Below are positions 1 to 8,782 of a stretch of 64,000 nt of DNA, in pieces. The notes beneath the pieces were generated by a model that searched no databases, had not been told where the DNA came from, and worked only from the letters and a program-made list of their open reading frames with translations. A program made the position numbers and the translations under genes. The DNA is taken from positions 2,052,585 to 2,116,584 of the forward strand of contig NZ_CP055156.1 of NCBI RefSeq assembly GCF_014217805.1, in the 5' to 3' direction. The first letter of the stretch is position 1. Each line of letters begins with the position of its first letter. Source of the stretch: Adhaeribacter swui (GTDB taxonomy: Bacteria; Bacteroidota; Bacteroidia; Cytophagales; Hymenobacteraceae).

Positions 1-50
1 AGTCCGGCGAGGCAAAAATTTTAAAAAGCAACTACTTGTGTTAAGTAGTA

Positions 51-90
51 AAAGGGCTGATTGTTTTAAGAACAGTCAGCCCTTTTTATT
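51..90 (+). terminator. Intrinsic terminator of a gene left of the window
   Basis: The arms AAGGGCTGA and TCAGCCCTT pair across a loop of about 15 nt and a T-run follows. No gene precedes it inside the window, so it probably ends a transcript that starts to the left. Positions 91-160 hold nothing else that I recognise. Confidence 0.7.
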
Positions 91-160
91 TAAAAGCGGG
101 AAGTGGCAATTGAATGTTTAGATTCTACGTAAAAGCAGTAAAATTTAAAAACATTTACCA

Positions 161-592
161 ATGCTGCCAGAAGAGAACCTGCAACGATTTATATCGGCCC
201 AAGAATCCAGTTACCCGGTGGCCTTAGCCGAAATAAAACAAGGCCGGAAACAAAGCCATTGGATGTGGTATATTTTCCCGCAAATACAAGGACTGGGCTT
301 TAGCGAAACTTCCCGGTATTACGCCATCCAAAATATCCGCGAAGCCGAAGCGTATCTAAACCACCCGGTGCTGGGTAAACGCCTGGTGCAAATTTGTGAA
401 GCCTTGTTGCAACTGCCTAATAATAACGCCACCCGTATCTTCGGTAACCCCGACGATTTAAAGTTAAAATCTTCGATGACCTTATTTGCGGCGGTTAAAA
501 ACAGTCCACCGGTTTTTCAGGAAGTGCTGGATAAGTTCTTTCGGGGCGTACCGGATCAAAAAACCTTGCAATTGCTTGCCACGCCAGCCTAA
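161..592 (+). CDS. DUF1810 family protein
   Basis: This 143-residue soluble protein matches the DUF1810 (calpastatin-like) family. The recognisable family core is QSHWMWYIFPQIQGLG near residues 32-47, followed by the SRYYAI segment and the conserved AYLNHPVLG stretch. The length is normal for the family and there is no signal peptide or membrane segment. The function is not established, and no neighbour gives a clue because a terminator precedes it and 236 bp separate it from the next gene. The family call is firm; any biochemical role would be a guess. Confidence 0.85.
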   Translation: MLPEENLQRFISAQESSYPVALAEIKQGRKQSHWMWYIFPQIQGLGFSETSRYYAIQNIREAEAYLNHPVLGKRLVQICEALLQLPNNNATRIFGNPDDLKLKSSMTLFAAVKNSPPVFQEVLDKFFRGVPDQKTLQLLATPA

Positions 593-828
593 AATTTAAA
601 AATTTCACACCATTTCACCATCACCCGAAATAGTCGGTAACAGAAGGATGGCGATAATAAAATATAATTGCTTTTGATTGATTTACGATAGATTGTGTTT
701 TGGGGATGATCTTAAAATTTTTCCGGGAGTATATAAAAGTAAATAGATGGCACCGGATTAGAGCTATAAGCCGAATTTACCAGTAAACGGGATAGGTGCG
801 GGTGTTAATTTTAAAAATTTAAAAAACC

Positions 829-1899
829 ATGCAAAAACTGCCCATTACAGTTCAACGGTCACTGGAGCTTTTAGGTCTGTTTATCTTGGGCTGGCTGTTG
901 ATTATAGGCAAAGCTGTTATTACGCCCTTGCTCATGGCCTTTTTTATAAGCCTGGTTTTACTGCCCATTTACCGCTTTCTGCGCAAAAAACGTTTCCCCG
1001 AAGTATTGGCCATTGTTATTGGTATTTTGGCCTTGTTTATCGTGGTGGGAGTTATCGTTTTCTTTTTCTCTACCCAAGTCACCAACCTGTTATCAGATTT
1101 TCCTACCATCCGGAAAAACGTGAGCCAGCACCTGACTTCTTTAAGTGCCTGGATAAATGCCAAAACTGATTTTTCGCCCGACCAACAGGTTGAATTTATA
1201 AATGAGCAGAGCAACAAGCTGTTAAATTACGGCGGAAATGTATTAAAAGGGGCTGCCGGTTCAGTTACCTCGGTGCTTGTTTTTCTAGGCTTGCTGCCTA
1301 TTTATACTTTCCTGATTTTATTCTATAAAAATTTACTCCTGCAATTTGTTTTTATGTGGTTTCCGGCTAAAAACCAGGAACGGGTAAAAGAAGCTTTAAC
1401 AGAAATCGAACTTATTATTAAAAGTTATTTAATAGGCTTGCTCATTCAAATAACCTACATGACCGTGCTGGTGGGCGGGGCTTTGCTGTTGTTTGGCATA
1501 AAACACGCTTTTTTAATTGGCGTTATTTTCGCGTTGCTCAACTTAATTCCGTACATCGGGGCTTTATTTGGTAATATTATTGGCGTGCTGCTCACTTTAG
1601 CTTCCTCCCCGGATTTAGGACCGGTTTTTACGGTGCTGGCTGTAATTGCGGTGGCACAGTTTCTGGATAATAACATATTAATGCCCCGCATTGTAGGCGC
1701 CAAAGTTAAAATAAATGCCCTAATAGCCATTGTGGGGGTATTTATTGGGGGCGCCATTGCGGGCATTGTAGGCATGTTTTTGTCGTTGCCGATAATTGCT
1801 GTTTTAAAAATTATCTTCGACCGGACGGATAAATTTAAGCAATGGGGTGTTTTATTCGGCGACGAGCGGCCCGCTAAATCCCCGATGCGAAACTCCTGA
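829..1899 (+). CDS. AI-2E family transporter (permease)
   Basis: This 356-residue integral membrane protein belongs to the AI-2E transporter family (PerM/TqsA-like). Two or three hydrophobic helices at residues 12-85 are followed by an amphipathic soluble stretch (about 90-140) and then five or so further helices from 145 to 330, the usual arrangement of the family. The C-terminal GxxxG-rich segment (IVGVFIGGAIAGIVGMF) is also typical. Family members export small molecules, including AI-2 in E. coli TqsA, and some act in Na+/H+ exchange, so the substrate cannot be named. It appears to be a single-gene unit preceded by a TTTAAA-rich leader. Confidence 0.85.
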   Translation: MQKLPITVQRSLELLGLFILGWLLIIGKAVITPLLMAFFISLVLLPIYRFLRKKRFPEVLAIVIGILALFIVVGVIVFFFSTQVTNLLSDFPTIRKNVSQHLTSLSAWINAKTDFSPDQQVEFINEQSNKLLNYGGNVLKGAAGSVTSVLVFLGLLPIYTFLILFYKNLLLQFVFMWFPAKNQERVKEALTEIELIIKSYLIGLLIQITYMTVLVGGALLLFGIKHAFLIGVIFALLNLIPYIGALFGNIIGVLLTLASSPDLGPVFTVLAVIAVAQFLDNNILMPRIVGAKVKINALIAIVGVFIGGAIAGIVGMFLSLPIIAVLKIIFDRTDKFKQWGVLFGDERPAKSPMRNS

Positions 1900-1971
1900 G
1901 CCGGCGGGTAACAATTTTAAAAAGTAAAGAGTACATCTTGTTAAGTTGTACGTTTTAAAAAGCGAAGAAGC

Positions 1972-2337
1972 ATGGTAAAAACCGTTATGTTGGTAGATGA
2001 TAATATGATTAACAATTTCATCATGAAGCAGATTATTAGCAACGTAGATGAACAGTTAGAGGTGAAAGATTTTACCTCGCCCCAAGATGCCCTGCATAAC
2101 ATCGAAAAAGTAAATCCTTCGCTTATATTTCTGGATTTAAACATGCCGGTAATGAATGGCTGGCATTTTTTAGACAACATGGCCGCCCAGCAAATGGAAA
2201 CTTATAAAGTATACATTTTAACGTCTTCTACCAGCGAACTAGACCGGCAACGTTCCGGCAATTACCAAAATGTACTTGGGTTTTTAAATAAACCTTTAGA
2301 TCAGGAAATACTGGCCGCTATTCTGCAATCGGCTTAA
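1972..2337 (+). CDS. Single-domain response regulator (CheY-like receiver)
   Basis: The 121 residues form one receiver domain with no output domain. Visible features are the acidic pair D9-D10, the phosphoacceptor D55 in the context FLDLNMP, the switch residue T84 or S85 and the invariant K107 followed by P108. Such stand-alone receivers in Bacteroidota usually act by protein contact or in phosphorelays from hybrid kinases. No histidine kinase lies nearby, so the partner is unknown. The gene stands alone, 72 bp after the AI-2E transporter on the same strand, so co-transcription is possible. Confidence 0.9.
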   Translation: MVKTVMLVDDNMINNFIMKQIISNVDEQLEVKDFTSPQDALHNIEKVNPSLIFLDLNMPVMNGWHFLDNMAAQQMETYKVYILTSSTSELDRQRSGNYQNVLGFLNKPLDQEILAAILQSA

Positions 2338-2663
2338 AATATGCAAAGCCCCAATGCTGCATCAATTGCGGTAAATTGCCGCTAGTAGCTGCCGGAAAAT
2401 TAAAAATTTAAAAATTGGCGCTTAAAACCTGCGCTTACTCCTATAAAGCAGCCCGCCATTTAAGTTTCAGAAGAATGTACTTGTTCTCGCCGGGAGGTAA
2501 TTGAGAAGGTCAGCAAAGCAGGTTTTCTAGTTTATAGGGTAAAAAAAGAGGCAAAAAAGAAACACTGCTGTTATTTTAATTGGGTTAGACTAGCCAGAAG
2601 TGCGGGTTTTACTATCTTTAGCACGTTCCCCTGATGTAACAACTGCGGGCTTACGCTTAATTT
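2338..2663. other. Intergenic stretch with a possible promoter only
   Basis: These 326 bp contain no credible gene. A TATCTTTA box at 2613-2620 resembles the Bacteroidota -7 element TAnnTTTG and lies about 43 nt upstream of the next start codon. A TTTAAA-rich tract lies near 2398-2415. Nothing else is recognised. Confidence 0.4.
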
Positions 2664-3929
2664 ATGAAGATACTTGGGTTCTTGCTGGCTTTAATTTTTA
2701 TTAGCTACCGCAGCGTAGCCCAGGATCCTTTTGCCTTGTTTACGGAAGCCCGCGAAAAAGCCCGGCAGCAAAACTATCCGGCTTATTTAGCCGACCTGAA
2801 GAAAGTAAACGAACTGCTGCCTAATTACCCCGATTTTATGTACGAACTGGCCAAAGCGTACGCCCGCAACAACCAGGTAAACGAAGCCCTCGAACTTCTA
2901 AAACAAGTAAACTACTACCGCTTTCCGTTTGATTTCCGGCAGGAACCAGCTTTTAAAAATTTAGCGGAGAACCCAGCATTTATCGAATTGGTGCAGCAGG
3001 CCGCGGTGTTTTTAAAGCCCGTTCGTAAAAGTACCTTGTACCTGACCTTACCCGAGCCTGCCTTTATTCCGGAAGGAATAACTTACGATGGTAGCCGCCG
3101 AACTTTTTACGTGGGCAGCTACGCGCAGAACAAAATAATTCAGGTTAAAAAAGATGCTCCGGTGGTGCCTTTTACCGTGGCTGGTCAAGATGGTTTAGGT
3201 GGCGTGCTCGGTTTAAAAGCCAATGTTAAAAAGCAGGAACTCTGGGTTTGCCACAACACCGAAACTGGTACAGGCGGCGTTTATAAATACGACTTAACTA
3301 CCCGCAAAATTTTAAAAAAATACCTGTTGCCAGCCCCCGCTCCCGGCGAAGCACATACTTTTAACGACATAGCCTTGGCCCAGGATGGCACCGCCTTTGT
3401 AACCAACAGTAGCTTAGGCGCGGTGTACCAGATTACCCCGCAGCAAGACTCCCTGGTAAGAGTTGCCGAGATTGGCCGCCTGATTTACCCCAACGGGCTG
3501 GCGCTTTCTACCGACGAGCGGTATTTGTACGTAGCCAGTTTCAGCGGTATTTTAGTGTACGACCGGGTGGTAAAGGTACTGGCCAAGTTAGAAACCAATA
3601 ACCAACGCCGTACCGGCGGCATCGATGGCTTGTATTTTTATACCCAAAACGGGCTGGATTATTTAATCGGTATTCAGAATGCTTTTACGGTAAACGGCGA
3701 AAGTGCCGAACGGATTATTAAAATTACCCTCGACCCGACGTTAAAAACCATGACGGATTTCGAAATTCTAGAATCGTTAAATCCGCAGTTTAATACGCCT
3801 ACCACCGGTGCCATTGTGGGCGATGATTTTTACTACATTGCCAACAGCCAGGTTCAGAAAGTAAAACCCGGCGGCAAAATAGAAGGCACCGTAGTGCCGA
3901 GTAAAGTTTTTAAGCTTTCTTTGAAGTAA
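2664..3929 (+). CDS. Exported SMP-30/gluconolactonase-like beta-propeller protein
   Basis: The 421-residue protein starts with a Sec signal peptide (residues 1-19, ending SVAQ). Residues 25-90 look helical and TPR-like (NEALELLKQVNYY). From about residue 105 it becomes a six-bladed-propeller-type sequence like SMP-30/gluconolactonase/LRE proteins, with phrases such as EGITYDG, FNDIALAQDGTAFVTNS and YPNGLALSTDERYLYVAS. Proteins of this fold hydrolyse lactones or organophosphates, or bind ligands, with divalent metal. The substrate here is unknown. The combination of helical repeats and a propeller is unusual enough that I keep the name at fold level. Confidence 0.75.
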   Translation: MKILGFLLALIFISYRSVAQDPFALFTEAREKARQQNYPAYLADLKKVNELLPNYPDFMYELAKAYARNNQVNEALELLKQVNYYRFPFDFRQEPAFKNLAENPAFIELVQQAAVFLKPVRKSTLYLTLPEPAFIPEGITYDGSRRTFYVGSYAQNKIIQVKKDAPVVPFTVAGQDGLGGVLGLKANVKKQELWVCHNTETGTGGVYKYDLTTRKILKKYLLPAPAPGEAHTFNDIALAQDGTAFVTNSSLGAVYQITPQQDSLVRVAEIGRLIYPNGLALSTDERYLYVASFSGILVYDRVVKVLAKLETNNQRRTGGIDGLYFYTQNGLDYLIGIQNAFTVNGESAERIIKITLDPTLKTMTDFEILESLNPQFNTPTTGAIVGDDFYYIANSQVQKVKPGGKIEGTVVPSKVFKLSLK

Positions 3930-4029
3930 AATCCCAGAAGGATCCTGTTCGTACCAGTGCGTGTTGCCAGCAGGTTTTGTAGGTCCGGCTGGCTGAGGAT
4001 CTATAGTTTCTTACCAGTTAGTTCTTGTT

Positions 4030-4260
4030 CGCATAGCTGCGGTGTTAGCTTTATTTCTTAGTGAAGGTGTTTCATTGCTTGTGTATTTGTTCTTTTTGTC
4101 TTGACACAAAAAGAACCAAAAAAACGCAAGACGCTAAAAAATCGCTGAACAACGGAACAGTTTAGCGTCAAACCTTGCACCTGGCTAATGCTATCTGTTA
4201 CATTACTGGCTTGCAAATTTTTAAATTTTAAAATTCGGGTCATTCAGGAGGAACCTATTT
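4030..4260. repeat. Dispersed palindromic repeat, family R1, copy 1
   Basis: This copy contains a first hairpin, GTTCTTTTTGT / ACAAAAAGAAC (4089-4115), and a second stem, GACGCTAAA (4130-4138) with TTTAGCGTC (4161-4169), followed by TTGCACCTGGCT. Related copies lie at about 13650-13870 and 28770-28990. Copies 1 and 3 also share downstream sequence, including CATTCAGGAGGAA and ACTACGCAGCA. An apparent 61-codon frame across it has no protein-like character. Confidence 0.8.
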
Positions 4261-4454
4261 AACTACGCAGCAGAATTGTTTTAATTAGCAAAAAGCCCTT
4301 CAAAAGCTTTGTTAGAAAGTAAGGTAGTAACCTTCTAAACAAAACAACTATTTGCAAAAGCAACTTTGTTCGGGCTGCCTTTTCCACAAGCGCAAGTTTG
4401 AAAACTTACGCCAGCAATGTACCAGCTATGCGCCAGATAAAAGAATAAAGCCGT

Positions 4455-4500
4455 CCCAGTAAAAAGTCCCCCTTCGGAGGGGGTAGGGGGAGGACCAACC
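4455..4500. repeat. C/G-rich mini-palindrome with shared flank
   Basis: The sequence AGTCCCCCTTCGGAGGGGG folds into a short hairpin and is followed by TAGGGGGAGGACCAA. A near copy with the same flank lies at 29105-29142, after R1 copy 3, so the repeat unit covers some 500 bp in these two places. Similar palindromes lie near 16483, 17400, 25489, 29190, 34800 and 36395, mostly just after genes. Confidence 0.7.
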
Positions 4501-4542
4501 CCGCGAATATATTTTGGTAAATGGTGCCTGGTAAATGGCTAC

Positions 4543-6049
4543 TCAAATCAACCCATTTACAACGCGGGCAAATTTTTCGATGCCTTGGGTAATTTGAGCT
4601 TCGGTAAACGCGGAGTAGCCGAGTAACAAGCCCGGTTTTTTAAAATTTGTTAGGGTATAATCCGATAAAGGCGGGGCGATAATCCCTTCCTGGCGCAACA
4701 ACTCCGATACGGCTTTATCCGAAAGATGCTCGGGGAGCCAAACCAGGATGTGCATCCCGGATTCGTTCATGTCGGAGTAAGCAAGTTGAGGCGCGTACTG
4801 GCGCAGGCAAGCTAGTAAAGTGTCTTGCCGCTTTTTGTAGAGTATGCGCATGCGGCGTAAGTGCCGGGTAAAATGGCCTTCCTGGATAAACTCCGTTAAA
4901 ATAAGCTGCTCCAGAATAGGATGCTGCCGATCGAGCATGGCCTTGTGGTACCGGAAATGATTAGCCAAAGCTACGGTTGGTAAAACCAGGTAGGCAATGC
5001 GTAAAGCCGGAAATAAAACTTTACTGAACGTTCCCAGATAAATCACCCGTCCGCCTTTATCCATGCCCTGGAGCGACGCCAGCAGTTTGCCCGTGTAACG
5101 GAACTCGCTGTCGTAGTCGTCTTCAATCAGCCACATGTGGTTCTGGTTGGCCCAGGCCAGCAGCTCTAACCGTTTGCAAGCGGGCATGGTACCGCCTACC
5201 GGGTATTGGTGCGAAGGCGTTAAATAAGCCATACGGGCATTCGGGTAATGTTTTTTGGCGTAATCTAAATCTAACCCGTCGGGGGTAGTTACGGGTATGG
5301 GGCAGCACTTGCCGCCGGCATTCACCAGTGCGGCCCTAGCCCCGTGATAACCTGGATCTTCCAGCCAAAACTCGGCGCCGCGGGGCAGCAGTAATTGCCC
5401 GGTTATGTTTAAACCTTGCTGTGAGCCATTCACAATTATAATTTGTTCGGCGGTGCAGTTTACCGCCCGGTGCACCCGTAAATAATTGGCAATGGCTTCG
5501 CGGAGCGGTAAATAACCAGCGGCATCGTCGTAACCTAAATGCGACAAATTAAAATAACGCAGTACCTTATTGGCAATCTTGGACCAAACCGCAAATGGAA
5601 AATCTTCGAAAGAAGGAATGGCATTCTGGAAAGGTATTACGGTTTCGCGGGCGCTATTTCGCTGAATGAGCTCGGCCGGTAAGGGTAAAGGATATACATC
5701 AGCTTCCGTATTAATGTAAGACGCATTGTCCGATTTCGGCTCTTTTTTTAATTTTTTAGTTAAAAGCAAAGCATCGGGTAAGGTGTTCGCCACAAACGTG
5801 CCCGAGCCGGTGCGCCCTACCAAATAACCTTCCAGGGCTAGTTGCTCAAATGCCAGCAAAACAATATTCCGGGAAATGCCTAACTCTTCGCAAAACACCC
5901 GGCTGGCGGGCATTCTTTCACCGGCTTTGTAACCGGCCACTCAAAATGGCGCTCCGGATACTTTCGTAGAGTTGCTGGTGCATGGGCTGTTCTCCGTGGC
6001 GGCTTACTTTTATACCGGCCAAAGAAATCTGGTGGGCGTTTTTGCTCAT
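4543..6049 (-). pseudogene. MocR/PdxR-type GntR regulator with aminotransferase domain, frameshifted
   Basis: The long frame (4543-5940) encodes a fold-type I aminotransferase-like domain of the MocR family, with the pyridoxal-binding lysine in the segment GTFSKVLFPALR. Its GTG start gives a winged-helix cut off after the first turn. The missing start lies in another frame: ATG at 6049 begins MSKNAHQISLAG and continues with HQQLYESIRSAILSGRL, the normal first helix of a GntR domain, then hits a stop. Joining the two at about 5929 by ignoring one base gives SGRL-KAGERMPASR, the classical junction, and a protein of about 501 residues, normal for MocR. Either the gene is recently inactivated or the assembly has a one-base error. 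MocR proteins usually control vitamin B6 or amino-acid/GABA genes. Confidence 0.8.
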
Positions 6050-6050
6050 A

Positions 6051-6102
6051 AAATTGGCTCTATCATTTTTGCAGTATTTGGTACTTATTAGTGAGCCAAT
6101 TT
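6051..6102. promoter_or_regulatory. Spaced inverted repeat, candidate MocR operator
   Basis: AAATTGGCTC (6051-6060) is matched perfectly by GAGCCAATTT (6093-6102) with 32 bp between. It fills the short divergent region between the MocR-type gene (ATG at 6049) and the SH3b gene (6152). A spaced repeat abutting the regulator's own start codon suits autoregulation. The assignment is inference from position and symmetry only. Confidence 0.35.
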
Positions 6103-6151
6103 AAGAATAGTTTTGATGAAAAATAACAACCATCATTAAAACTAACATATC

Positions 6152-6469
6152 ATGAAAAAGCTCTTGATTACCGCGCTTATCATTATTCAGACTGGTTGGG
6201 TGCTGGCCCAAACCTACCCCACTATTTACGTGCGCCACCAAAACGCAAAACTTTACCAACAGCCCGCTTGCCGCGCCGAAGTAATTAGCTTGCTTCAATT
6301 AACCGACCAGGTGCAACTGGTGCGTAAGTTTAATGAACGCTGGCTGATTGTAAAAGTAAACGGCCAGCCGGGTTACGTAGAGCGCTGGAACGTAACCAAA
6401 AAACAAAGCCGGCAAAAAAACAAACCTTCCTCGAACCTGCCTTTGATAGTGGTGGAGCAGAAAAATTAA
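6152..6469 (+). CDS. Exported small SH3b-domain protein
   Basis: The 105-residue product has a signal peptide (residues 1-19, ending VLAQ). A bacterial SH3-like fold covers about residues 22-82, with the pattern IYVRHQNAKLYQQP, LLQLTDQVQLVRKFNERWLIVKVNGQPGYV. Such domains bind cell-wall or protein ligands in the periplasm. The basic tail (KKQSRQKNKPS) is probably disordered. It lies 32 bp upstream of a rhodanese gene on the same strand, so the two may be co-transcribed. The role is unknown. Confidence 0.7.
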   Translation: MKKLLITALIIIQTGWVLAQTYPTIYVRHQNAKLYQQPACRAEVISLLQLTDQVQLVRKFNERWLIVKVNGQPGYVERWNVTKKQSRQKNKPSSNLPLIVVEQKN

Positions 6470-6501
6470 AAAATTTAAAAAATCGCCTATTTAAAACAAC
6501 C

Positions 6502-6969
6502 ATGCAAACTTTACGCTATCCAGAAGTTACTCTAAGGCCCACAGGACGGGTGTCGCAGTATGCTCCCGGCGACACCCCGGCGGCTTTAGCTTTCTTTTAC
6601 CACAAGTTATGTTACGAATCAGACCCCTCGGATGTATACCACGACTGGCAGGATGGTATTCAGGATTTTGTAGTAATTGATGCCCGTTCCCGCGAAAGTT
6701 ATGCCGTAGAACACGTGCCCGGCGCCCGGAACATTCCGCATAAAGAAATGAACCACGAAACTACTGCTGTTTTACCCCACGATAAAATATTGGTAGTGTA
6801 CTGCGATGGCATTGGCTGTAACGCCAGCACCAAAGGTGCCGCTAAACTGGCCGCGTTAGGCTTTAAAACCAAAGAAATGATTGGTGGTCTGGATTGGTGG
6901 AAACGCGATGGTTATACCGTAGAAAATGGTCCTGGAAATACTGCCCCGCCAGTTTGTGGGTGCAATTAG
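6502..6969 (+). CDS. Rhodanese-like sulfurtransferase domain protein
   Basis: The 155-residue protein carries one rhodanese domain. The segment FVVIDARSRESYAVEHVPGARNIPHKEM (residues 56-83) is the characteristic N-terminal part. The active-site loop is CDGIGCNAS, with the likely persulfide-carrying Cys101, and GGLDWWKRDGY closes the domain. The active loop has the extra glycine-cysteine form rather than the common CxxGxRS. The C-terminus ends VCGCN, two further cysteines that might bind metal or relay sulfur. No signal peptide is seen, so it should be cytoplasmic. The sulfur acceptor is unknown. Confidence 0.85.
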   Translation: MQTLRYPEVTLRPTGRVSQYAPGDTPAALAFFYHKLCYESDPSDVYHDWQDGIQDFVVIDARSRESYAVEHVPGARNIPHKEMNHETTAVLPHDKILVVYCDGIGCNASTKGAAKLAALGFKTKEMIGGLDWWKRDGYTVENGPGNTAPPVCGCN

Positions 6970-7671
6970 CAGTTAACAACTGGATATCAGGTACTAAAAT
7001 CGGTTTACATTAAAACCTTAAAAAATTCTGAAAGGTGTACTCCAAGCACCTGTCAAATAGACACTGAACTATCTGTAAAAACAAACACCAGGGCTGTTGA
7101 TTATAGAAAAAGATCAGTACAACCGCCAGGTCTATAAAGCCCCACAACTATACCATTACAAAGCAGATTAAAGTATTAGCTAGCAATAGGAGCAAGTCTT
7201 TGGTTTTAATAAAAGCAACTTACTGAAGCATTACTTTAATACTTTGTACTTGTCCTTGGCTATCGGTGCACCGGATCAGGCAAAAGCCCTGGTATTTACT
7301 ATATTTTGGATAAGTTAAAATGGGCAGTTGGTTTTGGAAGAAGATTGAAGCAAAATTTAAAAATATGCTATTTTAACTATATCATCCAGAGTAAATTCTG
7401 CTTAAGTCGTTCATCCTATCTCCTCGATAACCTATCCGGTTGACGAACAAACTATAAAATTTTTCCTGTCAGAGTCTTTTCTAAAGTCTTAAATGAATTC
7501 CGGTATTAAGGCCAGGTATTTTTACTTGTAAAAGTCCGTACTTTCTGGTAAGTTAATCAGTATAAGTACTGGTCTTGCGTTTCTCTGTGCGAGTGGGTAA
7601 AATTCAGGAAAAAAAGTACACTGTTTAGCTATTCCGCCGGGTGTTTCGGTTTAAAGATTTAATAAAAGACT
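6970..7671. other. 700-bp intergenic region, no gene seen
   Basis: No open frame with protein character, tRNA or strong terminator was recognised on either strand. The base composition is AT-rich, and I see only weak local symmetry such as AGGTG/CACCT near 7032-7050. It may contain a decayed gene or an RNA that I cannot identify by eye. Confidence 0.4.
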
Positions 7672-8376
7672 ATGAAAGACGTTGTTCCATTCGACTGGAC
7701 CCGGATCTTTATCCACGATGAGTTGCCACTTGGCTTTTTGGGCGAGATAGCTTTCCGGAGTGCTTTAATGTATGTGTTTGTCTTAATTACGCTTCGGGTA
7801 ATGGGACGACGCGGCATTAAGCAGCTTTCTTTGTTTGAGTTTAGTATTATTCTGGCCTTAGGTTCCTCGGCCGGCGACCCCATGTTTTACGAGGATGTGC
7901 CTATTGGGCATGCTTTGGTGGTATTTGTAGTGGTTATTCTGTTGTATGTGTTCTTTAACTACTTAACCGAAAAAGTAGAACCCGTAGAAAGATGGCTGGA
8001 AGGTCGAGCGGTGTGCATTATTGAAGATGGCGTAATCAATCTGAGCAACTTTAAGAAACAAAATTTAACCTACCACGAACTCTTCGGCGAAATACGGCAG
8101 TACCAAGTAGAGCACCTGGGGCAGGTTAGAAAAGTATACCTGGAAGCTACCGGCGAAATAAGCACCTACTTTTTTACGGACGAGGAGGTAAAACCCGGCT
8201 TACCTATTTTCCCGGAATTGTTAACAACCGCTACCGATAAAATAGAACAGGAGGGAGAGTATGCCTGCCGATCTTGCGGTCAGGTACAAAAGTTGCCGCG
8301 TGGCGAACAGCAACCGTGTACCCGTTGCCAGCACAATCTCTGGCTGAAAGCTTGTAGCACCAAACGAATTACTTAG
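7672..8376 (+). CDS. DUF421 (YetF-like) membrane protein with C-terminal zinc ribbon
   Basis: The 234-residue protein has the DUF421 layout: transmembrane helices at about 27-45, 58-75 and 78-101, including the family signature MGRRGIKQLSLFEFSIILALGSSAGDP, then a soluble domain (about 110-195) containing LTYHELFGEIRQYQVEHLGQV. After residue 200 it adds CRSCG and CTRCQ, two CxxC pairs that look like a small zinc ribbon. Typical YetF/YdfR proteins end before this. YetF-like proteins are linked to spore or envelope functions in Bacillus, but the biochemical role is not established. Confidence 0.8.
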   Translation: MKDVVPFDWTRIFIHDELPLGFLGEIAFRSALMYVFVLITLRVMGRRGIKQLSLFEFSIILALGSSAGDPMFYEDVPIGHALVVFVVVILLYVFFNYLTEKVEPVERWLEGRAVCIIEDGVINLSNFKKQNLTYHELFGEIRQYQVEHLGQVRKVYLEATGEISTYFFTDEEVKPGLPIFPELLTTATDKIEQEGEYACRSCGQVQKLPRGEQQPCTRCQHNLWLKACSTKRIT

Positions 8377-8716
8377 TAGCTGCTTTTCAGGCAAGATTAA
8401 GCCAGTAAAATGCCTGTTTTTTAAAAAACGTTGTACCCGGCAATCCTGTTTACGGCTTTAAAAGTTGCTGGTAGATCAGTTTTGGGCGAGATTGAAAAAT
8501 AATTCATTTTATTTTATTTGTAACCCTAGCCTTTCCAAGCCGTTAAAGAAGATATAACCAACTTAAAAGAAGATTGGTAAATTCCAGACTGTAAAATTGC
8601 CGGTAACCGAGCTTCTGGTAGATTTTGGTTAATAAATCTGCTAGTAAAATCTGGTGCACCCATCGCAAGCTTCTGTTGGAAACCCAATTCGAATGGTAAG
8701 TTCGTTGTAATTAAAA

Positions 8717-8757
8717 GAAAGCCTCCCGTATGTTATTGCGGGAGGCTTTCCGTTTTT
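8717..8757 (+). terminator. Strong hairpin with T-run upstream of the GNAT gene
   Basis: The arms GAAAGCCTCCCG (8717-8728) and CGGGAGGCTTTC (8739-8750) are perfect and are followed by CGTTTTTAT. It lies 340 nt after the DUF421 stop but only about 30 nt before the next start codon. It could end a long 3' UTR or act as a leader terminator for the downstream gene. The 405 bp between the genes hold nothing else recognised. Confidence 0.75.
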
Positions 8758-8782
8758 ATAACCCTAACAGTAACAAAATAAA

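Noticed and set aside
4058-4243. 61-codon frame in R1 copy 1
   Set aside because: It lies wholly in a dispersed palindromic repeat and its translation is not conserved between the copies.
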